Shown here: piece by piece, positions 17,042 to 25,208 of the stretch
Layout of the letters: each line of letters opens with the position of its first letter
Position numbering within the stretch: position 1 is the first letter of the stretch
DNA from: Qipengyuania qiaonensis
GTDB lineage: Bacteria; Pseudomonadota; Alphaproteobacteria; Sphingomonadales; Sphingomonadaceae
Length of the DNA stretch: 64,000 nucleotides
Direction: 5' to 3'
NCBI RefSeq assembly: GCF_019711515.1
Contig: NZ_JAIGNO010000001.1
Location: forward strand, 248,001-312,000
Made by a program: the position numbers and the translations under genes
Notes under the pieces: model-generated
The model's input: only the letters and a program-made list of their open reading frames with translations
What the model was told of the DNA's origin: nothing
The model's database searches: none

Positions 17042-18148
17042 GTGAACAAGCCCACGAAAATCATACCGACCAAGAGCGGTGTGTCGGCCAAGAAGAGCGG
17101 CCCGGCAAAAAAGCGCGTACCCGCCAAGAAAGTTGCATCGGCCAAGAAAGGTGAAGAGAAAGCGAAGCGCACTTCGCTGTTCGAACGTGCCAGCGGCGCG
17201 TTCGGTCTGGACAACCTCGCCCCGGCCGCGGTGCCGGACAAGCTGGAAGACGAGAAGGCCAAGAAGTTCGCGCCCAGGCGCGAGCCGGAAAAGCCGTCCG
17301 TACCGGAAACACCAAAGCGTCGAGCGTCCGACTGGATCGGCCAACCGGCGGCGCCCGGAAGTGCGATTGCAGCTCCTGCGCCGGTGGCAACTCCGGAGCC
17401 TGAGGATCCGGCCGTTATACTGTCGGGCGAGAAGCGCCAAATTGTGCGCTCGCTGCTTCGCGAACAGGGGCTGATCGATCCGGACGGCGGTGCATCGACA
17501 TTGCTGGAAGAATTCCGCATCGTGAAGCGTCAGGTCCTGTCCGCCGCGAAGGCCGACGGCACACCTCTGTCGCGACGGGTGCTCGTATGTTCGCCGCACA
17601 CCAATGAGGGCAAGACCTTTTGCGCGCTGAACCTCGCCATGGCGCTGGCAGGCGAGCGCGATATGGAAGTTTTGCTGGTCGACGCCGATTTCGGCAAGCC
17701 ATCGATCATGGGCAAACTTGGTCTCGAGGCCGGCAAGGGCTTCATGGATGTGCTGGCCGATCCTGCCACGCATGTTGAGGACTTTGTTGTCGGCACCAAC
17801 ATACCGGGCCTGTGGATTCTTCCCGCCGGTAAGCGGACCGGTCGCGACAGCGAGTATCTTGCCAGCGAGCGGACGTGGACGGTGCTCAACCGGCTGACGC
17901 GGGGTGCGCCAAACAGGATTCTGGTTTTCGACAGCCCGCCTACGCTCGCGGCCACACCCGCGGCCGAGCTTGCCAAGCATGTCGGTCAGGCATTGCTCGT
18001 TGCGCGCGCCGACATGAGCGGTCGTGCTGCTCTGGAAGACGCCATCGATCTTCTGTCGGCATGCCCGGACATCAAACTGTTGCTCAACGACGCGACCTTC
18101 AGCCCAAGCGGTCGGAAGTTTGGAAGCTACTACGGATATGAGGAATAA
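17042..18148 (+). CDS. XrtA-associated tyrosine autokinase (BY-kinase) with lysine-rich N-tail
   Basis: 368-residue cytoplasmic bacterial tyrosine kinase. Walker A is SPHTNEGKT (184-192), Walker A-prime VLLVDADFGKPSI, Walker B ILVFDSPPTLAA. The C-terminus GSYYGYEE supplies a short tyrosine cluster. The first ~45 residues are unusual: repeats of AKK and PAKK between Ser and Val, like a histone H1 tail, followed by a Pro-rich linker to about 125. The start is GTG at 17042, seven bases after GGGGAG; GTG at 17036 is an alternative. It overlaps the outer-membrane protein gene by 11 bases. It would be switched on by the chain-length protein upstream. Confidence 0.92.
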   Translation: MNKPTKIIPTKSGVSAKKSGPAKKRVPAKKVASAKKGEEKAKRTSLFERASGAFGLDNLAPAAVPDKLEDEKAKKFAPRREPEKPSVPETPKRRASDWIGQPAAPGSAIAAPAPVATPEPEDPAVILSGEKRQIVRSLLREQGLIDPDGGASTLLEEFRIVKRQVLSAAKADGTPLSRRVLVCSPHTNEGKTFCALNLAMALAGERDMEVLLVDADFGKPSIMGKLGLEAGKGFMDVLADPATHVEDFVVGTNIPGLWILPAGKRTGRDSEYLASERTWTVLNRLTRGAPNRILVFDSPPTLAATPAAELAKHVGQALLVARADMSGRAALEDAIDLLSACPDIKLLLNDATFSPSGRKFGSYYGYEE

Positions 18149-19823
18149 GGCCTTGCCTTGGAGCGAGAAATTCCACCGGCTTGCGCGTTGTGCGTTTGGT
18201 GTGGCGCTGCTGACGGCGACCCCCTTGCATGCGCAAACCTACTCGGGCGACGATATCGGCGAGGGCGAAGCCGAAGAGCTATCCAATGGCCGCGACCGGA
18301 CCAGCATCGATCCGTATATCGAGGCAAATTCGATCGCCAGCTGGCAGATATCCCCGGGTAGCGATGTCGTTACCTATACGCAGCTGGTCGCCGGCGTCGA
18401 CGCGTCGATCGTGGGCCGCAACAACGGCGGTAGCGTGTCGCTTCGTTACGAACGCAATTTCGCGCATCAATCGGATGTTGCGGATTCGGACACGATTACC
18501 GGCATCGCCAGGGGTTATGCATCGATCGTGCCGCGCGTTCTGACCATCGAGGCCGGCGCATTGGCGACAAGTACACGCGTCGATGAGCTGGGCCGGTCGG
18601 TCTTCAATCCGACCGTCGATGACGACCTCTCGACCCAGACCTATTCCGTCTATGCTGGCCCGAATCTTCAAACGCGCGCGGGCGATGTCGAAATCAACGC
18701 TAATTATCGCGCCGGGTATACGCGCGTCGACGGGCCGGATTTCGTGACGCTTGATGGCACGTCGGCCGATCTCTTCGATGAAAGCGTGACGCATAGCGCC
18801 AGTCTGCGTGCCGGAACACGTCCGAATGAACCGTTTCCGGTGGGCGTTGGCGTGGGTGCCGGCTACTATCAGGAAGACGTCTCCAATCTCGATCAGCGGG
18901 TGCGCGATGCTTATGTACGCGGCGATGTGACCATCCCGATCACTCCGACGCTGGCCTTCGTTGCCGGAGCGGGCGTGGAGGATGTGGAAGTATCGAGCCG
19001 CGATGCCGTGCGCGATGCGGATGGCAATCCGATCCTTGACACAAACGGCCGCTACGTCACCGACGAAGCTAGCCCGCGCACTATTGCTTACGATGCGAGC
19101 GGACTGATCTGGGATGTCGGCGTCGTCTGGAGTCCCAGCAGCCGGACCCAGCTCGAAGCGCATTTCGGGCACCGCTACGATAGCGAAACCTATTATGGCA
19201 GCTTTAGCTGGCAGCCGAACCGGCGCAGCAATCTCCAGCTTGCGGTCTATGACGGCATTCAGGGGTTCGGCGGACGCCTCAACAATGCGCTTGCGGCACT
19301 GCCGACCGATTTCAGCGTGATACGCGATCCCGTTACCGGCGAACTCACCGGTTGCGTCAGCACACTCGACGGTAGCGGCTGCCTCGATGGGTTGCTCGGC
19401 TCGCTCCGGTCGTCGGTTTTCCGCGGACGCGGCGTCGTTGCCAGCTATACTCGCGAGGTGGGTCGGATGACGGCGGGCATCGGCGCAGGCTATGACCGTC
19501 GCAGGTTCATCGGCGCCCCGGGGACCGTGCTCGAGCTGGCCGACGGCGTGGTCGACGAAAGCTTTTACCTGACGGCAGGCGTATCGGGGCCGGTCGGCGA
19601 GCGTGCGTCATTTACGATCAACACATTCGCAAGCTGGTTCGACAGTGGCACGGTGGGAACCGGCGATCTCCGGGTATTCGGCGGTTCGGCAAGCTACACC
19701 CGGGAAATCTATCGAAACCTCTCGGCTCGTGCCGCCTTGGCCATTTCGACGCTCGACAGCGATCTCGCCACCGACGACTTAACCACGGCAACGGCTCTTC
19801 TCGGCCTGCGTTACGATTTCTGA
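18138..19823 (+). CDS. Outer-membrane beta-barrel protein, PEP-CTERM system-associated
   Basis: 561-residue protein with a signal peptide (basic start, hydrophobic core, LHAQ cleavage near residue 32). The mature chain alternates polar and aromatic residues and ends in LLGLRYDF, a C-terminal Phe motif for barrel assembly. This matches the large outer-membrane protein family always present in exosortase A loci. The ATG at 18138 lies 11 bases inside the kinase gene; the reading frame upstream of it is antisense-like noise. Its role in polymer secretion or in PEP-CTERM protein handling is not established. Confidence 0.88.
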   Translation: MRNKALPWSEKFHRLARCAFGVALLTATPLHAQTYSGDDIGEGEAEELSNGRDRTSIDPYIEANSIASWQISPGSDVVTYTQLVAGVDASIVGRNNGGSVSLRYERNFAHQSDVADSDTITGIARGYASIVPRVLTIEAGALATSTRVDELGRSVFNPTVDDDLSTQTYSVYAGPNLQTRAGDVEINANYRAGYTRVDGPDFVTLDGTSADLFDESVTHSASLRAGTRPNEPFPVGVGVGAGYYQEDVSNLDQRVRDAYVRGDVTIPITPTLAFVAGAGVEDVEVSSRDAVRDADGNPILDTNGRYVTDEASPRTIAYDASGLIWDVGVVWSPSSRTQLEAHFGHRYDSETYYGSFSWQPNRRSNLQLAVYDGIQGFGGRLNNALAALPTDFSVIRDPVTGELTGCVSTLDGSGCLDGLLGSLRSSVFRGRGVVASYTREVGRMTAGIGAGYDRRRFIGAPGTVLELADGVVDESFYLTAGVSGPVGERASFTINTFASWFDSGTVGTGDLRVFGGSASYTREIYRNLSARAALAISTLDSDLATDDLTTATALLGLRYDF

Positions 19824-19837
19824 TAGGACGGCGCGTC

Positions 19838-21046
19838 ATGTACGAAGAATTCTACGATTTCAAAGAGCGGCCCTTCCAGCTCACGCCGGATCCTGCGTTC
19901 TATTTCGAGAGTCTCACGCACAAGAAGGCGCTGAGCTATCTCGGCTACGGCCTCAATCAGGGCGAGGGCTTCGTCGTGATCACGGGCGAGGTGGGCGCGG
20001 GCAAATCGACATTGGTCGCGCATCTCAAGCAGAAGCTCGACGCCGGACGCATGACGGTCGGCGAAGTCGTCACAAGCGCGCTGGACGATGAGGAGATGAT
20101 CCATGTCGCGGCGCGCAGCTTCGGTCTCGACATTTCGGGCGGCGACAAGGCCGCGGCGTTGGCCGCGATCGAACTGTTCCTTCATGAAGAAGCCCGCAGC
20201 GGTCGCCGCGTGCTCCTGATCGTCGACGAAGCGCAGAACCTTTCTATCGGCGCGCTGGAAGAACTGCGCATGTTGTCGAACTTTCAGCTCGGCTCGCACC
20301 CGCTTTTGCAGACGTTGCTGCTGGGCCAGCCCGAGTTCAAGCAGCTTCTGGCGCAATCGGACGAACTCGAACAATTGCGGCAGCGCGTTATCGCCTCGCA
20401 CCATCTCGAAGCGATGCAACCCGGCGAAGTCGAACCGTATGTGTCGCACCGTCTGAATCATGCCGGCTGGAAAGGTCGACCGGGCTTCGGCAATGACATC
20501 TGGGTCAAGCTTCACAAGGCCACCGGCGGTATTCCGCGCAAGGTGAACCAGGTGATGACCCGCCTGTTGTTGCTCGGCGCGGTGGAAGAACGCGACAAGA
20601 TCGATGCCGATATGCTCGATACGGTTATCGAGGAAATGGTGGGCGATGCCGCGCCTGCGGAGGAGGCAGCTTCACGGCCGCGGCCCGATCGCGATCTGCC
20701 GGCTGCGGATGCGATTGCGCGCGCCCATGACGAAGCGCGCCGCCCCTCGCCCGAAGGGCAGGTTGCGCCGGCGATGAGCGCCGAAGCACGCGACAAGGGA
20801 TTGCTGGATCATCAAATCGACGCGATCGAGGCCGCCTTCGCGGACCGCGACAAGCACATGGAGGCGTTGCGCCGCGAGGTCGAGAAACTCGGCAAGAGCA
20901 AGGCTTCCGGTGAACTTCCGGAGGATATCGGCCTGCGTCTTGCATCGATCGAAGCACGTCTGGACGAGCAGGAGCGTTCGCTGCGCCATGTATTGACCAT
21001 GATGATCGACTATTTCGAATCGCAGGGCTCGCGCGCCGCGGCCTGA
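19838..21046 (+). CDS. ExeA/GspA-like AAA ATPase, XrtA system
   Basis: 402-residue ATPase. The start MYEEFYDFKERPFQLTPDP is typical of the ExeA-like family of exosortase loci. Walker A is GEVGAGKST (50-58) and Walker B RRVLLIVDEAQN (about 128-138); QRVIASHHLEAM and GGIPRKVNQ are conserved AAA segments. After about residue 270 the chain becomes acidic and Pro-rich, then forms a coiled coil (about 330-390), which may contact other envelope proteins. It is 14 bases downstream of the outer-membrane protein gene. Confidence 0.92.
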   Translation: MYEEFYDFKERPFQLTPDPAFYFESLTHKKALSYLGYGLNQGEGFVVITGEVGAGKSTLVAHLKQKLDAGRMTVGEVVTSALDDEEMIHVAARSFGLDISGGDKAAALAAIELFLHEEARSGRRVLLIVDEAQNLSIGALEELRMLSNFQLGSHPLLQTLLLGQPEFKQLLAQSDELEQLRQRVIASHHLEAMQPGEVEPYVSHRLNHAGWKGRPGFGNDIWVKLHKATGGIPRKVNQVMTRLLLLGAVEERDKIDADMLDTVIEEMVGDAAPAEEAASRPRPDRDLPAADAIARAHDEARRPSPEGQVAPAMSAEARDKGLLDHQIDAIEAAFADRDKHMEALRREVEKLGKSKASGELPEDIGLRLASIEARLDEQERSLRHVLTMMIDYFESQGSRAAA

Positions 21047-21063
21047 CATTTGGGGAGGGGGCG

Positions 21064-21933
21064 TTGAACGACAGAGCAATCGTCAACGGCCTGTCCGTCG
21101 ATGTCGAAGACTGGTTCCAGGTCGGCGCGTTCGAAACCACTATCGCGCGCGAAGACTGGGACGGGCTGGAATTGCGGGTCGGCGACAATTTGGCGCGGAT
21201 ACTGGACCTGTTCGACGCCGCCGGAGTGAAGGCAACCTTCTTCACGCTGGGCTGGGTGGCGGAGCGCAACAGGGCGGCCATGCAGGCCATCGTCGAGCGC
21301 GGTCATGAGCTGGCAAGCCACGGTTACGATCACACAAGGGTCTTTACCTTCACGCGCGAGGAGTTTGCGGCCGACTTAGCCAAGGCTCGAACCATTCTCG
21401 AGGATGCGGGTGGGCAGGCAGTCATGGGCTATCGAGCGCCAAGCTTTTCGATCGATGCCCGCAATCCTTGGGCGCATGAAGTGCTGGCCGAGCAGGGTTA
21501 CGCCTACTCGTCCTCCGTCGCGCCGGTTGTTCACGACCACTACGGCTGGCGGCAGGCGCCGCGTTTCGCCTTCGATCCCGTGCCCGGCAGCGACCTTGTC
21601 GAGATTCCCGTCACGACGGCGCTGTTTCGCGGCAAACGCCTCGCGGCCGGTGGTGGCGGGTTTTTCAGGGTCCTTCCCTATGGTTTCAGCCGTTGGGCGA
21701 TCCGGCAGGTCAATGCCGAGGGGCGCCCGGCGGTTTTCTACTTCCATCCATGGGAAGTCGATCCCGACCAGCCGCGTGTTCCGGGCGCTCCTATGCGTTC
21801 GCGCCTTAGACACTATACGAATCTCTCGAAAATGGCCGGCAAGCTGTCGGAGCTGCTGGGCGATTTCGCTTGGGGTCGCATGGACCAGCTTGCCGCGCGA
21901 GAGAAGCCGCACAGCCTCAAGTGGGCAGCATGA
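21064..21933 (+). CDS. Polysaccharide deacetylase, XrtA system
   Basis: 289-residue NodB-type carbohydrate esterase that would remove N-acetyl groups from the polymer. Conserved segments are LSVDVEDWFQ with the catalytic Asp13, ASHGYDHTRV with zinc ligands His86 and His90, GYRAPSFSID, and FYFHPWEVDPDQPR. The start is TTG at 21064 preceded by GGGGAGGGGG. Its stop overlaps the FemAB ATG by four bases. No signal peptide is seen, which is usual for this exosortase-associated family and leaves open where it meets its substrate. Confidence 0.94.
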   Translation: MNDRAIVNGLSVDVEDWFQVGAFETTIAREDWDGLELRVGDNLARILDLFDAAGVKATFFTLGWVAERNRAAMQAIVERGHELASHGYDHTRVFTFTREEFAADLAKARTILEDAGGQAVMGYRAPSFSIDARNPWAHEVLAEQGYAYSSSVAPVVHDHYGWRQAPRFAFDPVPGSDLVEIPVTTALFRGKRLAAGGGGFFRVLPYGFSRWAIRQVNAEGRPAVFYFHPWEVDPDQPRVPGAPMRSRLRHYTNLSKMAGKLSELLGDFAWGRMDQLAAREKPHSLKWAA

Positions 21934-22991
21934 ATGCGCCGCTGACCCACGCCGCCGTCGTTCGGCAGGCCGATCTGCGCGACACTTGCGAAGTCGCGCG
22001 TATCGAGGCTTTCGTGGCGGAGTACCGGGGCGTCGTCTTTCAACGCCCGCTCTGGTTGCACGCTATCGAACGCGGCACGGGAAATTCGGCTATCGGCCTG
22101 CTGCTGGAACGCGCCGGCATTATCGAAGGATGGCTGCCGCTGACCGAGATGCACTCGCCGCTGTTCGGCCGGGCACTGGTGTCGAGCGGCTTCGGCGTCG
22201 GAGGCGGGACGCTCGTCTCGCGCCAAAGCGATGCGGTCACGCTATGTCGTGCAGCAGAGGAGATCGCCCAGCGCCGCTCCGCCAGTACGGTCGAATTGCG
22301 GGGCGGTAGCGCACCAAGCGATTGGCACGTCATCGAAGGCAAGCATGCCAATTTCGCCGCCGATCTTGCCGCGGACGAAGAGGCACAATTGCTGGCGATC
22401 CCTCGCAAGGCGCGGGCCGAAGTGCGCAAGGGATTGCAGGGTGAACTCGACGCGAATGTGGGTAGCGATGCGGCCGAGCGTGCCGCCCACTATACCGTTT
22501 TTGCGGAAAGCGTGCGCAATCTGGGTACCCCCGTGTTCCCGCGCAGCCTTTTCGATGCCGTACTGGACCTGTTCGATAGCGATGCAGAGATCCTGACGGT
22601 GCGCCATCAAGGCACGCCGGTGGCCAGCGTCCTCTCGCTTTGTCATCGCGGGACGGTCATGCCGTTCTGGGGCGGGGGAACCTGGGCGGCGCGCGGCCTG
22701 CGTGCAAATGAACGGATGTACTATGAACTGATGTGCCATGCTCTTTGCAAGGGCTGTACGCGCTTCGATTTCGGCCGTTCGAAGACCGGTAGCGGGCCAT
22801 TTGCCTTCAAGAAGAACTGGGGGTTCGAGCCGGAACCCTTGACCTATTTCAGCTGGACGGCGCCAGGTGTCGCGGCGCGCAATATCGACCCGACCGACGA
22901 GAGCTATTCCACCAAGATTGGGCTGTGGAAGCGCCTGCCGCTGCCGCTCGCCAATCGGATCGGCCCGTGGATCGCACGCGGTCTCGGTTGA
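21930..22991 (+). CDS. FemAB-family protein, XrtA system
   Basis: 353-residue FemAB-like GNAT-fold transferase. Helical N-terminal part, then IPRKARAEVRKGLQG, a conserved basic block, and the core FDFGRSKTGSGPFAFKKNWGF near 295-315. FemAB enzymes transfer amino acids from aminoacyl-tRNA in Gram-positives; in exosortase loci the donor is unknown. It shares its core pattern with the transferase at 10960, so the locus has two such enzymes. The ATG at 21930 is fixed by the ATGA overlap with the deacetylase. Confidence 0.92.
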   Translation: MNAPLTHAAVVRQADLRDTCEVARIEAFVAEYRGVVFQRPLWLHAIERGTGNSAIGLLLERAGIIEGWLPLTEMHSPLFGRALVSSGFGVGGGTLVSRQSDAVTLCRAAEEIAQRRSASTVELRGGSAPSDWHVIEGKHANFAADLAADEEAQLLAIPRKARAEVRKGLQGELDANVGSDAAERAAHYTVFAESVRNLGTPVFPRSLFDAVLDLFDSDAEILTVRHQGTPVASVLSLCHRGTVMPFWGGGTWAARGLRANERMYYELMCHALCKGCTRFDFGRSKTGSGPFAFKKNWGFEPEPLTYFSWTAPGVAARNIDPTDESYSTKIGLWKRLPLPLANRIGPWIARGLG

Positions 22992-22993
22992 CC

Positions 22994-24217
22994 ATGGGTG
23001 AAGTGCTGTTCCTTGCGCACCGGGTTCCATTTCCGCCGGATCGCGGCGACAAGATCCGTTCGCACCACTTGCTCAAGGCGCTGGCAAAGCTGGGTCCCGT
23101 ACATGTCGGCACTTTCGGTGAGACGAAGCAGGATATGGCGCAGAGGCCGGAGTTGGTAACCATCGCCAAAACCCACGCGCTGATCGAGCGGGCCAAGCCT
23201 CTTCCGCTTGCGGGTGCCGAAGCGCTGGTGAAGGGCAGGCCCGTAAGTCTGACAGCGTTCGATCACGAGGCGATGCGCCGATATGTCGCCAAGACCCTGG
23301 GCAATCACCGGATCGAAACGATCTTCGTATTCTCGGGGCAGATGGGTCAATACATTCCGGACCGCTTCGCCGGTCGCGTGGTGATCGACCTGTGCGACGT
23401 CGATAGTGCCAAATTCGAAGCCTATGCCGATGCCGGTCAGCGCAGATGGCTCAACAGGCGCGAGGGTGCCTTGCTCGCCCTGGAAGAAGAGAGGCTGGCC
23501 CGGCGCGCCGACAGGCTCTTGCTCATAAGCGAAAACGAAGTCGACCTTTTCCGGTCGCGTCTTTCCGCTTCCACCAAGGCGGACCTGTATGCTCTTGGCA
23601 ATGGTATCGATGCGCAGTTCTTCGATCCGGTCCAAGTCGGCTTGCAAGCGGATCTGGAGGAAGGCGAGGATCCGCAACTCGTCTTTACCGGGCAGATGGA
23701 CTACCCCCCCAATATCGCCGCGGTCGGGTGGATGATCGAGAACGTGATGCCCACGCTGCGCAAAACGTATCCCCGTGCACGGTTTCATGTTGTTGGCCGT
23801 GCGCCGGTCCAGTCCATCAGAGATCATCACGGCGAAAATGGCGTGCGCGTCTGGGGAGAGGTGCCCGATGTGCGGCCTTTTCTGAAATCGGCGGATGTGG
23901 TCGTCGCCCCGCTATTGATCGCCCGTGGAGTACAGAACAAGGTTCTAGAGGCGATGGCCATGGCCAAGCCGGTCGTCGTCACGCCCGGTGCGGCGACCGG
24001 GATCGACGCTGTGGACGGTGTACATTTCGCCATCGCGGAGCCCGAACCCGCAGCGACGCTAGATCGCATCGAAGCGCTGCTGTCCGATGACGAAAAGCGG
24101 CTCGGTATGGGTAAGGCAGCGCGCCAATTCGTTGTCGAGCGCATGAATTGGGACCGTATTTACATCCGGCTTGCGCAATTGCTCGACGGGTCCGAGAGTG
24201 GCCGCGATGCAGCCTGA
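22994..24217 (+). CDS. Glycosyltransferase (GT4-like), PEP-CTERM/EpsH system-associated
   Basis: 407-residue sugar transferase. The N-terminal start VLFLAHRVPFPPDRGDKIRS is highly typical of the exosortase-associated GT4 family. The C-terminal donor domain shows VFTGQMDYPPNIAAV and the PLLIARGVQNKVLEAMAMAKP segment, containing the GxQNKxLEAM motif where GT4 enzymes bind nucleotide sugar. It starts two bases after the FemAB stop. The donor and acceptor sugars cannot be inferred. Confidence 0.94.
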   Translation: MGEVLFLAHRVPFPPDRGDKIRSHHLLKALAKLGPVHVGTFGETKQDMAQRPELVTIAKTHALIERAKPLPLAGAEALVKGRPVSLTAFDHEAMRRYVAKTLGNHRIETIFVFSGQMGQYIPDRFAGRVVIDLCDVDSAKFEAYADAGQRRWLNRREGALLALEEERLARRADRLLLISENEVDLFRSRLSASTKADLYALGNGIDAQFFDPVQVGLQADLEEGEDPQLVFTGQMDYPPNIAAVGWMIENVMPTLRKTYPRARFHVVGRAPVQSIRDHHGENGVRVWGEVPDVRPFLKSADVVVAPLLIARGVQNKVLEAMAMAKPVVVTPGAATGIDAVDGVHFAIAEPEPAATLDRIEALLSDDEKRLGMGKAARQFVVERMNWDRIYIRLAQLLDGSESGRDAA

Positions 24218-24227
24218 AGGTATCGTG

Positions 24228-25196
24228 ATGGATCGCCCTGCGACGGGCTGGGGACGCGCGCTGATCATTCTGGCAACGGCGTGGTTCGCGCTGTTCTGGA
24301 TGACCTTGCCCGAGTGGTCCGAAATGGCCCATCAATGGTGGAATATCGATACCTACAGTCATATCCTGCTGATCCCGCCGATCGTCGCCTGGCTGGTTTG
24401 GATCAAGCGGGACGAGTTGGTTAAGGTCGAGCCTGGTGGCTGGGGGCCGGGCTTGATCTGGATGGGGCTCGGCTTGGCAGTTTGGTACGGCGGTCGGATC
24501 GCAGACGTCAATCTTGTGGCTCAGGCAGGTACGATTGCCCTGTTCCAAGGCAGCGTCCTGGCGATCCTGGGCCTGCGCGTAAGCCTCATCCTGGCGTTTC
24601 CCTTGGCCTATGTGATTTTCCTCGTCCCCTTCGGCGACGAAGTCATCCCGCAGTTACAGTACGTCACGGCAGAGATGGCCACGGCGTTTACCCGTTGGAG
24701 CGGGATCGAGACGGTCGCCGACGGTATTCATATCGACACGCCCGCCGGTCTTTTTATCGTCGCCGAAGAATGTTCCGGCGTGAAGTTCCTGATAGCCATG
24801 GTCGCTTTGGGAGTGCTTGTAGCGCATAGCTGTTTTGCCAGCTGGAACCGCCGCTTCTGGTTTATGCTTGCCTGTGTGGTGGTGCCGATTCTGGCCAATG
24901 GCATCCGGGCCTGGGCGACAATCTTCATTGCCCAATATGTCGGTGCAGAGGCCGCCGGCAGCTTCGATCACATCGTATATGGCTGGGTATTCTTCGGTAT
25001 CGTCATCGCATTGGTGCTTGGCGTTGCATGGCGCTGGTTCGAGCGTGAACCGGAAGAAGCCGGATGGACCGCTAGCGAAATCGTCGCCATGTCGTGGCTT
25101 CGACGGGTCGAAAACAAGCATGTTCACCCGGGGCTTGTCCTCAGCGTCGTTCTTGCCGTCGCATTGCTCTTTGCCGTTCCTGTACGGCTCGGCTAG
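24228..25196 (+). CDS. xrtA: Exosortase A (short form, no EpsI domain)
   Basis: 322-residue multi-pass membrane transpeptidase that cleaves and sorts PEP-CTERM proteins. About eight hydrophobic segments are visible. The catalytic residues are present: Cys182 in EECSGVKFL, Arg227 in ANGIRAW, His248 in FDHIVYGW. The chain ends after one last membrane segment (LSVVLAVALLFAVPVRLG) and a TAG, 12 bases before the amidotransferase gene. Many exosortase A proteins, as I recall, continue with an EpsI domain of about 200 residues; it is absent here. ATG 24228 has AAGG eight bases upstream; ATG 24207, overlapping the upstream gene, is possible. Confidence 0.94.
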   Translation: MDRPATGWGRALIILATAWFALFWMTLPEWSEMAHQWWNIDTYSHILLIPPIVAWLVWIKRDELVKVEPGGWGPGLIWMGLGLAVWYGGRIADVNLVAQAGTIALFQGSVLAILGLRVSLILAFPLAYVIFLVPFGDEVIPQLQYVTAEMATAFTRWSGIETVADGIHIDTPAGLFIVAEECSGVKFLIAMVALGVLVAHSCFASWNRRFWFMLACVVVPILANGIRAWATIFIAQYVGAEAAGSFDHIVYGWVFFGIVIALVLGVAWRWFEREPEEAGWTASEIVAMSWLRRVENKHVHPGLVLSVVLAVALLFAVPVRLG

Positions 25197-25208
25197 GCCA
25201 GCTCTCAT

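Noticed and set aside
14794..17520. 908-codon open frame on the minus strand across the export and chain-length genes
   Set aside because: It lies opposite three well-supported genes, has no ribosome site or known domain, and its composition is what high-GC antisense of real genes gives.
22815..22840. GGGTTCGAGCC-like stretch resembling a tRNA T-arm
   Set aside because: It is inside the FemAB coding sequence and no acceptor or anticodon stem can be built around it.
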